A DNA stretch of 64,000 nucleotides from Chloroflexus sp. (GTDB taxonomy: Bacteria > Chloroflexota > Anaerolineae > Anaerolineales > Villigracilaceae), in assembly GCA_020723995.1 (NCBI GenBank), contig DYHT01000001.1, positions 62,001 to 126,000 of the forward strand, read 5' to 3'. Made by a program: the position numbers and the translations under genes. Of this stretch, positions 1-7,752 are shown piece by piece. Below the pieces are notes generated by a model. That model was not told the DNA's origin and searched no databases. It saw nothing but the letters and a program-made list of their open reading frames with translations. The first letter of the stretch is position 1. Every line of letters begins with the position of its first letter.

Positions 1-1
1 A

Positions 2-214
2 CTGCGTCGTTTCCTGCTCGGCTCCCTGCTGCCTCAGAATTATGACCTGACCATCGGCGCTCAACGCGTGGCCGACCTGCGCCAGAAATTTTCCCTCTTT
101 GGCTACCAGATGCTCCTGGATTTCAACATGGATCCAGGTGGAAAACTGGACCGTCGCCTGGGCATCGCGGCCGGCACCCTGCTGGCGATCATTGAAGGCA
201 AGCAGAGCAATTAG
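2..214 (+). CDS. C-terminal fragment of an unrecognised protein (cut by window edge)
   Basis: An open frame runs in from the window edge and stops at TAG 212-214, giving about 70 residues that begin LRRFLLGSLL and end IIEGKQSN. The composition is that of a soluble mixed helical protein with a Leu-rich start. I recognise no family. The next gene starts 16 nt downstream on the same strand, so the two probably share a transcript. The start lies outside the window. Confidence 0.5.
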   Translation: MRRFLLGSLLPQNYDLTIGAQRVADLRQKFSLFGYQMLLDFNMDPGGKLDRRLGIAAGTLLAIIEGKQSN

Positions 215-230
215 ACATAGCGACGACTTT

Positions 231-656
231 ATGCCACGCCAACCCCTCTTCGCTGGTTTAGTGGTTGATGAAAACGACAACCCGGTCGAGACCGCCTACG
301 TGGGCGAAGATCCCTGTTATGTGGTAAACGACGCCGGATTCCGCCGTCACATCCTCTCCGAGGGGGTGGACCGTCAGGTGCTGGAGAGGCTGCGCCAGCA
401 AATCAACGGCCATGAAGACCTGCTCAGCGAGCAGGCCGCCAAAATGCTCGGCACGGAAGACATCTTCTCGAAAGCCATGATCGAGACCCAACTCAAGAAC
501 ATAGACCAGCAGTTCAACAACCTGCTGCAAACGGGCATACCCGAGGAGGGGCGCGCCTACATGGGATTGATCGGTTTCCGCATTGTGATTGATCTCCACG
601 GTAACGTGGTAAGAGTTGACCAGCCGTCGGCCATAGATGATGGGGGCGGAGAGTAG
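231..656 (+). CDS. Conserved-looking hypothetical protein, 141 aa
   Basis: The frame starting at ATG 231 (MPRQPLFAGLVVDEND) gives a 141-residue soluble, acidic protein ending SAIDDGGGE. The same frame is open further upstream, but that part overlaps the preceding gene and reads like an out-of-frame shadow (Trp- and Arg-rich), so the start at 231 is preferred. It has no signal peptide or membrane segment. A central helical stretch is followed by a hydrophobic beta-like segment (LIGFRIVIDLHGNVVRV). I do not recognise the family. It lies between the preceding fragment and a metallophosphoesterase 35 nt downstream, and all three may be cotranscribed. Confidence 0.6.
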   Translation: MPRQPLFAGLVVDENDNPVETAYVGEDPCYVVNDAGFRRHILSEGVDRQVLERLRQQINGHEDLLSEQAAKMLGTEDIFSKAMIETQLKNIDQQFNNLLQTGIPEEGRAYMGLIGFRIVIDLHGNVVRVDQPSAIDDGGGE

Positions 657-691
657 TTCTATATAACGATCACCATTCCGGGAGGTGTACG

Positions 692-2062
692 ATGCTCATT
701 GTAATCAGCGACCTTCACCTGGTAGATGGCACCTGCGCGAAACCCATCTCTGCCAGCGCTTTCCGGCTCTTTGCTGCCCGGTTGAATGAAATGGCTTTCA
801 ACGCCTCCTGGCGCGCAGACCAGTCCTACCGCCCGTTGGACGGCATTGACATCTTATTGCTGGGCGATATCCTCGACCCGCAACATTCGACACTATGGTT
901 GGATACAAACCCTGGCGATGCCGGTTACGTGCGCCCGTGGACCGATTTTCATGCCCCGCAGTATGCCGAAAAACTCAACGCCATCAACCAAGCCATCCTC
1001 AAATACAATGCTGAGGCCATCGAGATCCTGCGCCACATCGCGGATGGGAAAGCCGTCCGCTTGCCGCCCGCAGATAAACGCGGCCGCGCCGCCTTCGACA
1101 CCCAAGAGCAGGCGGCGGTACCCGTGCGCATCCATTATATGTCCGGCAACCATGACTGGTACTACCACATCCCCGGTCCGGCTTTCGATCGCATCCGCCA
1201 GGAAACCATCCGGGCTATGGGTCTGGTCAATCCAAGCACACCCTTCCCACATGAAGTCAAAGAGTCAGAAACTCTTCAGCGGCTATTCGCAGCCCACAAG
1301 GTTTATGCTCAACATGGCGACCTGTACGACTCGTTTAACTACAACAAAGACAAAGGCCGGGATGCCGCCACGCTGGGGGATGTTTTTGCGGTCGAGGTGC
1401 TCAACCGCTTCCCGGTCGAGGCGCAGCAACGCCTGGGGCAGGAAATGCCCACAGGCATCATGGATAGCTTGCGCGAACTGGTCAACGTCCGCCCGGCATT
1501 AGCCACGCCTTTATGGATCAGCAGCCAGTTGCGGCAGAACAATGTCAGCCTGGCTGAACAGAAGAAAATAAAAGAGGTCTGGGATGAAATGAGCAACGAG
1601 TTTCTGGCCCTGCCTTTCGTCCGCGCAGCCGATCGGAAGTTCAAACTTGACCTCGTGGATGGGCTGGAATTGATCGTCAAACTTACCGACCGCTTCTCGT
1701 TCAAGACCATTGATGACGTGGTGGTCTGGATGCGCAAGCAATTTGGGTCGGATGAGATCACCTTTGCCAAACACGCCCTGAGAGAAGATGCTTTCCTCAA
1801 CCGCTCGGCGCAATTCATTGTTTACGGGCACACGCACCACCACGAGATCGTTCCGCTGGATTCTATCCCGACCACACCCCACCCCACCAACCAGATATAC
1901 CTGAACTCAGGCACCTGGCACCCTTACTACGACCTGGCCGTCTTCAAGCCCGAAGAACAGAAATTCGTCCCATACCAGGTGCTCACCTACCTCTCGTTCT
2001 TCAAAGAAGATGAACGCGAAGGCCGCCGCTTCGAGACCTGGTCGGGAGCGTTCTCGGATTAG
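692..2062 (+). CDS. Calcineurin-like metallophosphoesterase
   Basis: This 456-residue protein carries the metallophosphoesterase signature motifs in order: DLHL near the N-terminus (residues 7-10), GDILD around residue 55, GNHDW around residue 153, an HGD motif near residue 211, and GHTHHHE near residue 380. These supply the two-metal site of calcineurin-like hydrolases. The protein is longer than simple family members because of a helical insertion between the HGD and GHTH motifs. No signal peptide is seen, so it is probably cytoplasmic. GGGAGGTG lies a few bases before ATG 692 and fixes the start. The substrate is unknown; members of the superfamily act on phosphodiesters, nucleotides or phosphoproteins. 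Confidence 0.85.
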   Translation: MLIVISDLHLVDGTCAKPISASAFRLFAARLNEMAFNASWRADQSYRPLDGIDILLLGDILDPQHSTLWLDTNPGDAGYVRPWTDFHAPQYAEKLNAINQAILKYNAEAIEILRHIADGKAVRLPPADKRGRAAFDTQEQAAVPVRIHYMSGNHDWYYHIPGPAFDRIRQETIRAMGLVNPSTPFPHEVKESETLQRLFAAHKVYAQHGDLYDSFNYNKDKGRDAATLGDVFAVEVLNRFPVEAQQRLGQEMPTGIMDSLRELVNVRPALATPLWISSQLRQNNVSLAEQKKIKEVWDEMSNEFLALPFVRAADRKFKLDLVDGLELIVKLTDRFSFKTIDDVVVWMRKQFGSDEITFAKHALREDAFLNRSAQFIVYGHTHHHEIVPLDSIPTTPHPTNQIYLNSGTWHPYYDLAVFKPEEQKFVPYQVLTYLSFFKEDEREGRRFETWSGAFSD

Positions 2063-2067
2063 ACCTA

Positions 2068-2115
2068 TCCCCCTGCCCCCCCTTCCCTCTTTAGGGAAGG
2101 GGGATGGGGGGTTAG
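2068..2115. repeat. C-rich/G-rich palindromic repeat (LTPxPSP-type)
   Basis: A run of C-rich sequence is followed by its G-rich inverse, with arms around CCCTTCCCT and AGGGAAGGG, placed 5 nt after the phosphoesterase stop. It belongs to the same loose family as the palindromes inside nadA (13946-14044) and before nadB (14467-14505). Here it sits between two genes and could form a transcribed hairpin, but without a T-run it is not an obvious terminator. Confidence 0.7.
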
Positions 2116-2130
2116 GTCCGAAAACAACTT

Positions 2131-2421
2131 ATGCCCGAATACATTTATCTCATCCATCCCTTCCGTGACGGCTTCTTTACCAATCCCATACCAGAAGAAG
2201 AAGCCGCCGTAGAGGAGCATTTCCAACACCTCAAGAAAGCCACTGAAGACGGCATCGTTCGGCTGGCCGGACTGTGTCTCGACCAGACCTTCGGCCTGGT
2301 CGTCTTTCGCGCCGAAAACGACCAGGCTGCCCAGGCGTTTATGTTCGCTGACCCGTCTGTGAAAGCCAACGTGATGATGGCCGAACTGCACCTCTTCCGC
2401 GTCTCGTTGCCCGGTCACTGA
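2131..2421 (+). CDS. YciI-like (YCII domain) protein
   Basis: This is a 96-residue single-domain protein starting MPEYIYLIHPFRDGFF. The pattern of an N-terminal beta strand with a histidine, a helix carrying EEEAAVEEHFQHLKK, a GIVRLAG turn, and a C-terminal FADPSVKANV stretch matches the YCII fold (ferredoxin-like, dimeric). Members are small cytoplasmic proteins with a suggested but generally unproven catalytic His-Asp pair. Its stop codon overlaps by one base the ATG of the YcaQ-like gene, which indicates translational coupling. Confidence 0.75.
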   Translation: MPEYIYLIHPFRDGFFTNPIPEEEAAVEEHFQHLKKATEDGIVRLAGLCLDQTFGLVVFRAENDQAAQAFMFADPSVKANVMMAELHLFRVSLPGH

Positions 2422-3089
2422 TGACTGTTTATTCCCTCCAAGCCATTCGTGCGCTGGCGCTGCGGACCCAGGGCCTGCATACCGCCAACGGGGCTGAGTC
2501 AAAGCCCGGGCGTGACGCGATCTATGACATCGTCAACCAAATTGGCTGCGCACAGATAGACACCATCAGCGTCGTCCGGCGCAGCCATTATCTTGTCCTG
2601 TGGAGCCGCCTGGGCCAATATGATCCCGTCGACCTGGATGCCTTGTCATCGCACGAGGAGCGCCGCCTGTTCGAGGGCTGGCAGCACGCCGCTTGTTACA
2701 TCCCGCTGAGCGAATACCGCTACCAACTGCCGCACTATCGCCGTCTGCGCGAAAGCCCTGCCGAGATGACCAACGTCTGGCTGGCGCGGCCGGGCAGCGC
2801 CGAGGCATTACAAATGGCGCGCGAACACCTGCACCAGGAAGGCGCGGAACGGCCCTCGGACTTCGAGTACGACGGAGGCCCAAGGTCCGGCTGGTGGGAC
2901 TGGAAGCCCGCCAAATACGCCCTCGAGTATCTTTACTCCATCGGCGAGGTGATGATCGCCGAGCGCGTCAAATTCCAGAAAGTTTACCACCTGACCGAGC
3001 GCGTCCTGCCGGATTGGGTGGATACCCGCGAGCCGACGCCCGAAGAGCGTGACCGCCAACACCAACTGGCATTACAGAGAACACCGTGA
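2421..3089 (+). CDS. Truncated YcaQ-like winged-helix protein
   Basis: The 222 residues begin MTVYSLQAIRALALRTQGL and contain GCAQIDTISVVRRSHYLVLWSR, WQHAACYIP, and YALEYLYSIGEVMIAER, all typical of the YcaQ/AlkZ-like winged-helix family that includes interstrand-crosslink DNA glycosylases. Full-length members are usually near 400 residues. This frame ends abruptly at LALQRTP after the third conserved block, so the C-terminal half is missing. The bases after the stop show no continuation in any frame. It is probably a truncated, inactive gene, although a shortened functional protein cannot be excluded. The start overlaps the stop of the YciI gene. Confidence 0.7.
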   Translation: MTVYSLQAIRALALRTQGLHTANGAESKPGRDAIYDIVNQIGCAQIDTISVVRRSHYLVLWSRLGQYDPVDLDALSSHEERRLFEGWQHAACYIPLSEYRYQLPHYRRLRESPAEMTNVWLARPGSAEALQMAREHLHQEGAERPSDFEYDGGPRSGWWDWKPAKYALEYLYSIGEVMIAERVKFQKVYHLTERVLPDWVDTREPTPEERDRQHQLALQRTP

Positions 3090-3203
3090 GGCCATCCAAG
3101 CCTAGCTGAACACACAATAGATTCACTCTTCCTCATACTTTTACCCGCATTCCCTCAAACCATACCACACTAGAGGGAACACCACACGGTGAGTCTTTTT
3201 TGC

Positions 3204-3209
3204 TATAAT
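3204..3209 (+). promoter_or_regulatory. TATAAT -10 box, leaderless-type start of MntA-like gene
   Basis: A perfect TATAAT lies 6 nt before ATG 3216. A transcript starting about 7 nt after the box would begin at the start codon. No Shine-Dalgarno sequence precedes the ATG, which fits leaderless translation. The same arrangement occurs before 9162 (minus), 31372 (minus) and 31512 (plus). Confidence 0.5.
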
Positions 3210-3215
3210 CAAGAT

Positions 3216-3530
3216 ATGGTCGAATCCAGAATTCAAATCCCGCGCCAAAAGATCATCAAATTTTGCCAGAAGCATCACATTCACAAACTGGCGTTTTTTG
3301 GTTCGGTTTTGCGCGAGGATTTTGGCCCCACCAGCGATGTTGACGTGCTGGTGGAATTCGAGCCGGGCAAAACGCCCGGATTGGCTTTCTTCGGAATGCA
3401 GGATGAATTGAAACAGATTTTCAACCGGGAAGTAGATTTACTCACTTTCAAGGGGGTAGAGTCGAGCAAGAATTACATCCGCCGCAAGGCAATTCTAGGA
3501 TCTGCCCAGGTGATTTATGCAGCGCGATAA
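3216..3530 (+). CDS. MntA-like minimal nucleotidyltransferase (antitoxin of MntA/HepT type)
   Basis: This is a 104-residue protein with the minimal nucleotidyltransferase core: FFGSVLREDFGPTSDVDVLVEFE, giving the GSxxR...SDxD signature, followed by REVDLLT, which supplies the third carboxylate. Proteins of this kind act as antitoxins that AMPylate the partner HEPN toxin HepT. ATG 3216 is chosen over an upstream GTG at 3189 because a -10 box lies directly before it and the extra residues do not look native. Its end overlaps the start of a HepT remnant, the normal gene order for this module, but the toxin is cut short. Confidence 0.75.
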   Translation: MVESRIQIPRQKIIKFCQKHHIHKLAFFGSVLREDFGPTSDVDVLVEFEPGKTPGLAFFGMQDELKQIFNREVDLLTFKGVESSKNYIRRKAILGSAQVIYAAR

Positions 3531-3597
3531 TGCCTATTTGCTCGATATTCTAGAATCAGCAAAGCTCGAGAAAATTGTCCCCCCTGAAGAATCATAA
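3517..3597 (+). pseudogene. HepT (HEPN toxin) 5' remnant
   Basis: An ATG overlapping the end of the nucleotidyltransferase opens a 26-codon frame reading MQRDNAYLLDILESAKLEK. This resembles the first helix of HepT-type HEPN toxins, which normally run to about 110 residues and carry a catalytic RxxxxH motif. The frame then ends at TAA 3595-3597 and no HEPN continuation is present before the CoA-transferase gene at 3623. The toxin has therefore been deleted after its first helix, leaving the antitoxin-like gene alone. Confidence 0.55.
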
Positions 3598-3622
3598 GTC
3601 ATCAATACCAGGAGAAGAAACC

Positions 3623-4600
3623 ATGCAAATTCTGGAATCTGGCATAGGGGAACTCATCCAGCCCTTCGACCTGGACGAATTCCGCGCGTGGAACCGCACC
3701 AAGAAAACGCGCAAATTGGTGGACAAGCGCATGACTGAATATGAGGCCATCAGTCAATTTGTCTACGATGACTGCTACATTGGCACCGAACTGTACGGCA
3801 CGGTGCGCTGTCCGATGTCGCTGGCGCGCGAGGTTGTCCGGCAGGGGAAGAAGAACCTGCGCGTCTGCGGACAGGGCGTGCTCGAACTGGACCTGTGGCT
3901 GGCCGCCGGTATCATCAAGAAACTGGACATCACCTATATCGGCCTGGAAGTCTACGGTACAACTGCGGCCCTGCGCCGGGCAGTCGAATCTGGCCAGGTG
4001 GAGACCTGCGTGGAATGGTCGAACGCCTCGATTTCGTGGCGCATGAAGGCTACCGCGATGGGCGTGCCCTTTCTGCCGACCCGTTCGATGCTCGGCACGG
4101 ACATGCTGAAATATAGCGCTGCCAAAGTGGTCGAGGACCCCTTCACCGGCATCAAGGTGGCTCTGCTGCCTGCACTGATCCTGGATGTGGCCCTCATCCA
4201 CGTGCACCGCGCCGACAAACACGGTAACTGCCAGATCGAGGGCATCAGCGGCTTTGCGTTGGAGATGTCGCGCGCCTGCAAGCGACTGATCATCAGCGCC
4301 GAGGAGATCATCCCCACCGAGGAGATCCGCAAATACCCCGACCGCACACTCATCCCGTATTACCTGGTGGACGCGGTCGTCCACGCGCCCTACGGCTCGT
4401 ATCCCGGCGAGATGGCCTACATGTATGGCCGTGACGAACCCGGCATCAAGGAATGGGTCGAGATGAGCAAGACCGCCGAGGGGGCCGACGAATATCTCGC
4501 CAAGTACGTGCATGGAGTAAAGAATCACGCCGAATACCTGGAACTCATCGGCGACGAGCGCCTGCAAAAAGCCGTCGAACTGCGGGAGAAACGGGAATAG
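3623..4600 (+). CDS. Family I CoA-transferase, alpha subunit (GctA/IpdA-like)
   Basis: This is a 325-residue subunit of a two-component CoA-transferase. Features include GTVRCPMSLAREVVRQGKK, ITYIGLEVYG, PFLPTRSMLGTD, and ALIHVHRADKHGNCQIEG, which resemble glutaconate CoA-transferase subunit A and the actinobacterial IpdA. These enzymes move CoA between carboxylic acids, or in IpdAB act as a ring-opening hydrolase. ATG 3623 has AGGAGAAG about 8 nt upstream. The beta subunit follows 125 nt downstream on the same strand, separated by a small inverted repeat. The substrate cannot be told from the sequence. Confidence 0.85.
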   Translation: MQILESGIGELIQPFDLDEFRAWNRTKKTRKLVDKRMTEYEAISQFVYDDCYIGTELYGTVRCPMSLAREVVRQGKKNLRVCGQGVLELDLWLAAGIIKKLDITYIGLEVYGTTAALRRAVESGQVETCVEWSNASISWRMKATAMGVPFLPTRSMLGTDMLKYSAAKVVEDPFTGIKVALLPALILDVALIHVHRADKHGNCQIEGISGFALEMSRACKRLIISAEEIIPTEEIRKYPDRTLIPYYLVDAVVHAPYGSYPGEMAYMYGRDEPGIKEWVEMSKTAEGADEYLAKYVHGVKNHAEYLELIGDERLQKAVELREKRE

Positions 4601-4616
4601 GACGCAGATGCACGCG

Positions 4617-4647
4617 GACACTTGCACCTGCGGCAAGTACAGGTGTA
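4617..4647. repeat. Imperfect palindrome of the ACACTTGCACCTGC type
   Basis: ACACTTGCACCTGC is followed immediately by an imperfect inverse, GCAAGTACAGGTGT. A related palindrome occurs upstream of dnaK (40481-40513), and a similar motif lies in the insertion inside prmA (around 36040). It lies between the two CoA-transferase subunit genes and may form an mRNA hairpin there. Confidence 0.5.
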
Positions 4648-4725
4648 AAGGCGGAAAAGAATCAGCGTTTATCCGCGCTCGCTTGCACTCGCTCTTTGAG
4701 TGTCAGCGTCCCCCAGGAGGTTGTA

Positions 4726-5493
4726 ATGATTGAGCAAACTTATACCAAAACTGAATTGATGATCTGCGTAGCCGCCCGTCTCTTCGAGGACGGGACAACC
4801 TGCTTCATCGGCACCGGCATCCCCATGTTAGCCGCCATGCTGGCTTCCAAGACCACCGCCCCGAACATCGTTCCCGTTTTCGAATTCGGCGGGACGGGCG
4901 CCATCTTGGAGGAACTGCCGCGCGCCGTCGGCGAGGCGCGCACCTTCCACAAGGGCATCTCGGCCCTGGGCCTCTGCGACACAATGGAAACCGCCCAGCG
5001 CGGCTTCATAGACTACGGCTTCCTCGGCGGCGCTCAAATTGACCCCTATGGCAACCTGAACAGCGTCACCATCGGCGAGCACGACCACCCCAAGGCGCGC
5101 CTGCCCGGCTCCGGCGGCGGCAACGATGTGGGCAGTCATTGTTGGCAGACCATCGCCATCATGCAGCACGACGCCCGCCGCTTCGTCCCGCAAGTGGATT
5201 TCCTGACCACACCCGGATTCCTGACCGGTCCCGGCGCACGCCAGGCCGCCGGACTGCCGCCCGGCACCGGCCCGCTGGCCGTCGTCTCCACCCTGGCGCT
5301 AATGGATTATCACCCCGAAACCTGCCGCATGAGACTCAAATCCCTGCATCCGGGCGTGACGGTCGAGGAAGTGGTCGCCAACACCGGCTTCGAGCTGGTC
5401 ATCCCGGATAGAGTCGGCGTCAATGCCCCGCCCAGCGCGGAGGAACTGCGCCTGCTGCGTGATGAAATTGACCCGGAAAAGTTATATATATAA
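4726..5493 (+). CDS. Family I CoA-transferase, beta subunit (GctB/IpdB-like)
   Basis: This 255-residue partner of the preceding subunit starts MIEQTYTKTELMICVAARLF at ATG 4726, with AGGAGG upstream. The glycine-rich FIGTGIP and GSGGGNDVGSH loops are typical of the B subunits. Glu53, in VFEFGG, sits about where the catalytic glutamate of GctB lies, and IpdB-type proteins lack that residue, so genuine CoA transfer is plausible (inference). The last four codons, TTA TAT ATA TAA, form a perfect palindrome that also encodes the end of the convergent ABC-F gene. Confidence 0.85.
   Translation: MIEQTYTKTELMICVAARLFEDGTTCFIGTGIPMLAAMLASKTTAPNIVPVFEFGGTGAILEELPRAVGEARTFHKGISALGLCDTMETAQRGFIDYGFLGGAQIDPYGNLNSVTIGEHDHPKARLPGSGGGNDVGSHCWQTIAIMQHDARRFVPQVDFLTTPGFLTGPGARQAAGLPPGTGPLAVVSTLALMDYHPETCRMRLKSLHPGVTVEEVVANTGFELVIPDRVGVNAPPSAEELRLLRDEIDPEKLYI
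5482..5493. other. 12-bp palindrome ending two convergent genes with the same peptide
   Basis: TTATATATATAA reads identically on both strands. On the plus strand it encodes Leu-Tyr-Ile-stop of the CoA-transferase beta subunit, and on the minus strand Leu-Tyr-Ile-stop of the ABC-F protein. The genes therefore overlap tail to tail by exactly this palindrome and share their last three residues. There is no room for an intergenic terminator. Confidence 0.9.
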
Positions 5494-7542
5494 ATGCGAA
5501 CTCTCCCATTCGCTCAATAACCCATCCATCTCTTTCTGCAGCGCAGCATATTGATTCCCAAGTTTGCGCACCAGGGGGGTATCGGCCGGGGGATTTTCAA
5601 GCCTGCACCCAATTTCGGCTAACTCAGACTCCAGCGCGGCGATCTTGTTTTCCAGTTCTTGAAGACGCGCGATCCGGCGGCGTTCAACTTTAATGGACTC
5701 CGAATTCTCCTGACTTCGGCGTTTCTTCCCAGAATCCGAAGTCGGGCCCTGCGGGGGTGCTTCCCCCTGCGGGGACGCTGCGCGCAGACTTCGGACTCCT
5801 TCATCAGCCCGCAATGCCGCCAGCCGTTCGCGTTCTTCCTTCATCTGGCTGTATGTCCCCTTGAATGCTGTCAACGCTGTCTCGTCCGGGTCTATTTCCC
5901 AGATTTGGGTTGCCAAAGCATTGATCAGGTAACGGTCGTGCGTAACGAGCAGGATTGTCCCGCCATATTCGTCCAAGACATCCTGAAGGATTTCTTGTGA
6001 GGGGATGTCGAGGTGGTTGGTCGGCTCATCCAGCAGGAGCAGGTTGGTATCCTGCAAGGACAATTTCGCCAGCGCCAGCCGCCCGCGCTCGCCGCCGGAA
6101 AGGACTTCCACTTTCTTGAACACCTCGTCGCCGGAGAAGATGTAACGTCCCAGGTAGTGACGCGCCTCGGCCGGCAGCATATTTGGGGCGACCGTCTGGA
6201 TTTCCTGGATCAATGTGTTTTCGGGATTCAAGCCCTCGTGCGCCTGGGCGAAGTAACCGATTTGCAGGCTTGCACCGAGGATCACCTCGCCTGCCAGCGG
6301 CTCCAACTGGCCGAGGGCGGTTTTCAGGAAAGTCGTCTTGCCGGCGCCGTTCGGTCCGATGAGGGCCGCGCATTCACGACGGCGCAGTTCGATATTCGGC
6401 GCAGAGAAGAGAGGCTTGCCCGGATAACCAATCTGCAGATCCAGCGTGCGGATAACAAGCTCGCCGGAACGCTTTTCGGCGCGTAACTGGAGATTCAAGC
6501 GTGGCGGGCGATGGTCAGGCAGGTGCAAGGCGCGCACGCGGCGTTCCGCTTCGTCCACACCGAAAGGCGAAGTGGTCGTGGTCACTTCGCCGCTCAGTTC
6601 CAGCCAATTTTTTGATAGAACCGCCTCCACGCCCACCTGCTCGATGGCCTGGACGATGCGCGTCAACCGCCGCAGTTTGCCCTTGGCCTGCGCCACGTTC
6701 TGGCCGGAGATATTTTTCTTGATGTATTCCATGTCCTTGAGTAGCCGGGCTTTCTCGCTCTCGAAAATTTCGTGGCGGCGTTCCCAGCGCTCGACGCGCT
6801 GCGCCACGTAGGCCGAGTAGTTGCCGCGGTAGGTCTCCACGCTGGCGGCGGTCATCTCGAAAATGCCGTTGGCGACTTTATCCAGAAAATAGCGGTCGTG
6901 CGAGACCAGCACCGCCGCGCCCGCCCACTGGCTCAGGTAGCCCTCCAGCCATTCGACGGCGGCGATGTCGAGGTGGTTGGTGGGTTCGTCGAGCAGCAGC
7001 AGGTCGGGGTCGGAGAGCAGCAGACGGGCCAGGAAGGCGCGCGTGCGCTGTCCGCCGGAGAGATGTTCGAGCGGCAGGTGGAAATCTCCCGATGAAAAAC
7101 CGAGGCCGGTCAGCACCTGTTTGATGCGCGTCTGGAACGTGTAGCCGCCGCGCCGCTCGAATGCCTCCTGCAGCGGCCCGTAGCGGACCAGTGCCTGCTC
7201 CCGTTTCTGCGGGTCCGACATCTCCGCCTCGAGCCGCTCCAGTTCCCCTTGCTGGCGCTGGAGGTGTGCAAAGCAATCCAGGCACACTTCCCAGACGGTA
7301 CCGGTCATCTCGAACTCAGCCTCCTGCGGCAGGTAGCCGATGCGCAAATTCTTGGCGCGCGCGACCGTCCCGCCGGAGGGTTCTTCGAGGCCGACCAGTA
7401 TCCGCAGCAGCGTGGTCTTGCCGACCCCGTTCGGTCCGACCAGCGCCATGCGCGCGCCTTTGGGAACGGCAAAATACAGGCCAGAGAAGATGTCTACCGG
7501 ACCGAAAGATTTGGAGAGGTTGGAGGCGGTGATGATGGACAT
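5482..7542 (-). CDS. ABC-F family ATPase (ribosome-associated, Uup/YdiF-like)
   Basis: This 686-residue protein has two ABC ATPase domains and no membrane segments. The first has Walker A GPNGVGKTT, signature LSGGQ and LLLLDEPTNHLDI; the second has GPNGAGKTT, LSGGE and LLLLDEPTNHLDI. A charged linker of roughly 80 residues joins them, and a coiled-coil C-terminal extension (SESIKVERRRIARLQELE onward) follows, as in Uup and YdiF subfamilies. ABC-F proteins bind the ribosomal E site and modulate translation or antibiotic resistance. The start is taken at the Met of MSIITASNLSKSFG rather than four codons upstream, because the family begins there. A TATAAT box lies on this strand at 7601-7606. 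Confidence 0.88.
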   Translation of the reverse strand: MSIITASNLSKSFGPVDIFSGLYFAVPKGARMALVGPNGVGKTTLLRILVGLEEPSGGTVARAKNLRIGYLPQEAEFEMTGTVWEVCLDCFAHLQRQQGELERLEAEMSDPQKREQALVRYGPLQEAFERRGGYTFQTRIKQVLTGLGFSSGDFHLPLEHLSGGQRTRAFLARLLLSDPDLLLLDEPTNHLDIAAVEWLEGYLSQWAGAAVLVSHDRYFLDKVANGIFEMTAASVETYRGNYSAYVAQRVERWERRHEIFESEKARLLKDMEYIKKNISGQNVAQAKGKLRRLTRIVQAIEQVGVEAVLSKNWLELSGEVTTTTSPFGVDEAERRVRALHLPDHRPPRLNLQLRAEKRSGELVIRTLDLQIGYPGKPLFSAPNIELRRRECAALIGPNGAGKTTFLKTALGQLEPLAGEVILGASLQIGYFAQAHEGLNPENTLIQEIQTVAPNMLPAEARHYLGRYIFSGDEVFKKVEVLSGGERGRLALAKLSLQDTNLLLLDEPTNHLDIPSQEILQDVLDEYGGTILLVTHDRYLINALATQIWEIDPDETALTAFKGTYSQMKEERERLAALRADEGVRSLRAASPQGEAPPQGPTSDSGKKRRSQENSESIKVERRRIARLQELENKIAALESELAEIGCRLENPPADTPLVRKLGNQYAALQKEMDGLLSEWESSHLYI

Positions 7543-7752
7543 TCTGAAATTCACCAGAGATGAACGGAGATAAACGGGATAAATTTCTCAACGCCCCCGA
7601 ATTATACCGCTACGCGTTGCTTAAAACTTCGGAGTCGTCCGAAAGGCTTTTCAGGCAAATCATATTTCCCCTGGATACAAGCGGTTTTCCCGTTTCGTTG
7701 CCTTAGCCCTTTCGGGTACAATACCGCTATATCCTCTTGCAACGCATTCCAC

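Noticed and set aside
3602-4636. Long minus-strand open frame opposite the CoA-transferase alpha subunit
   Set aside because: It mirrors a strongly supported gene in GC-rich DNA and has no family features or ribosome-binding site.
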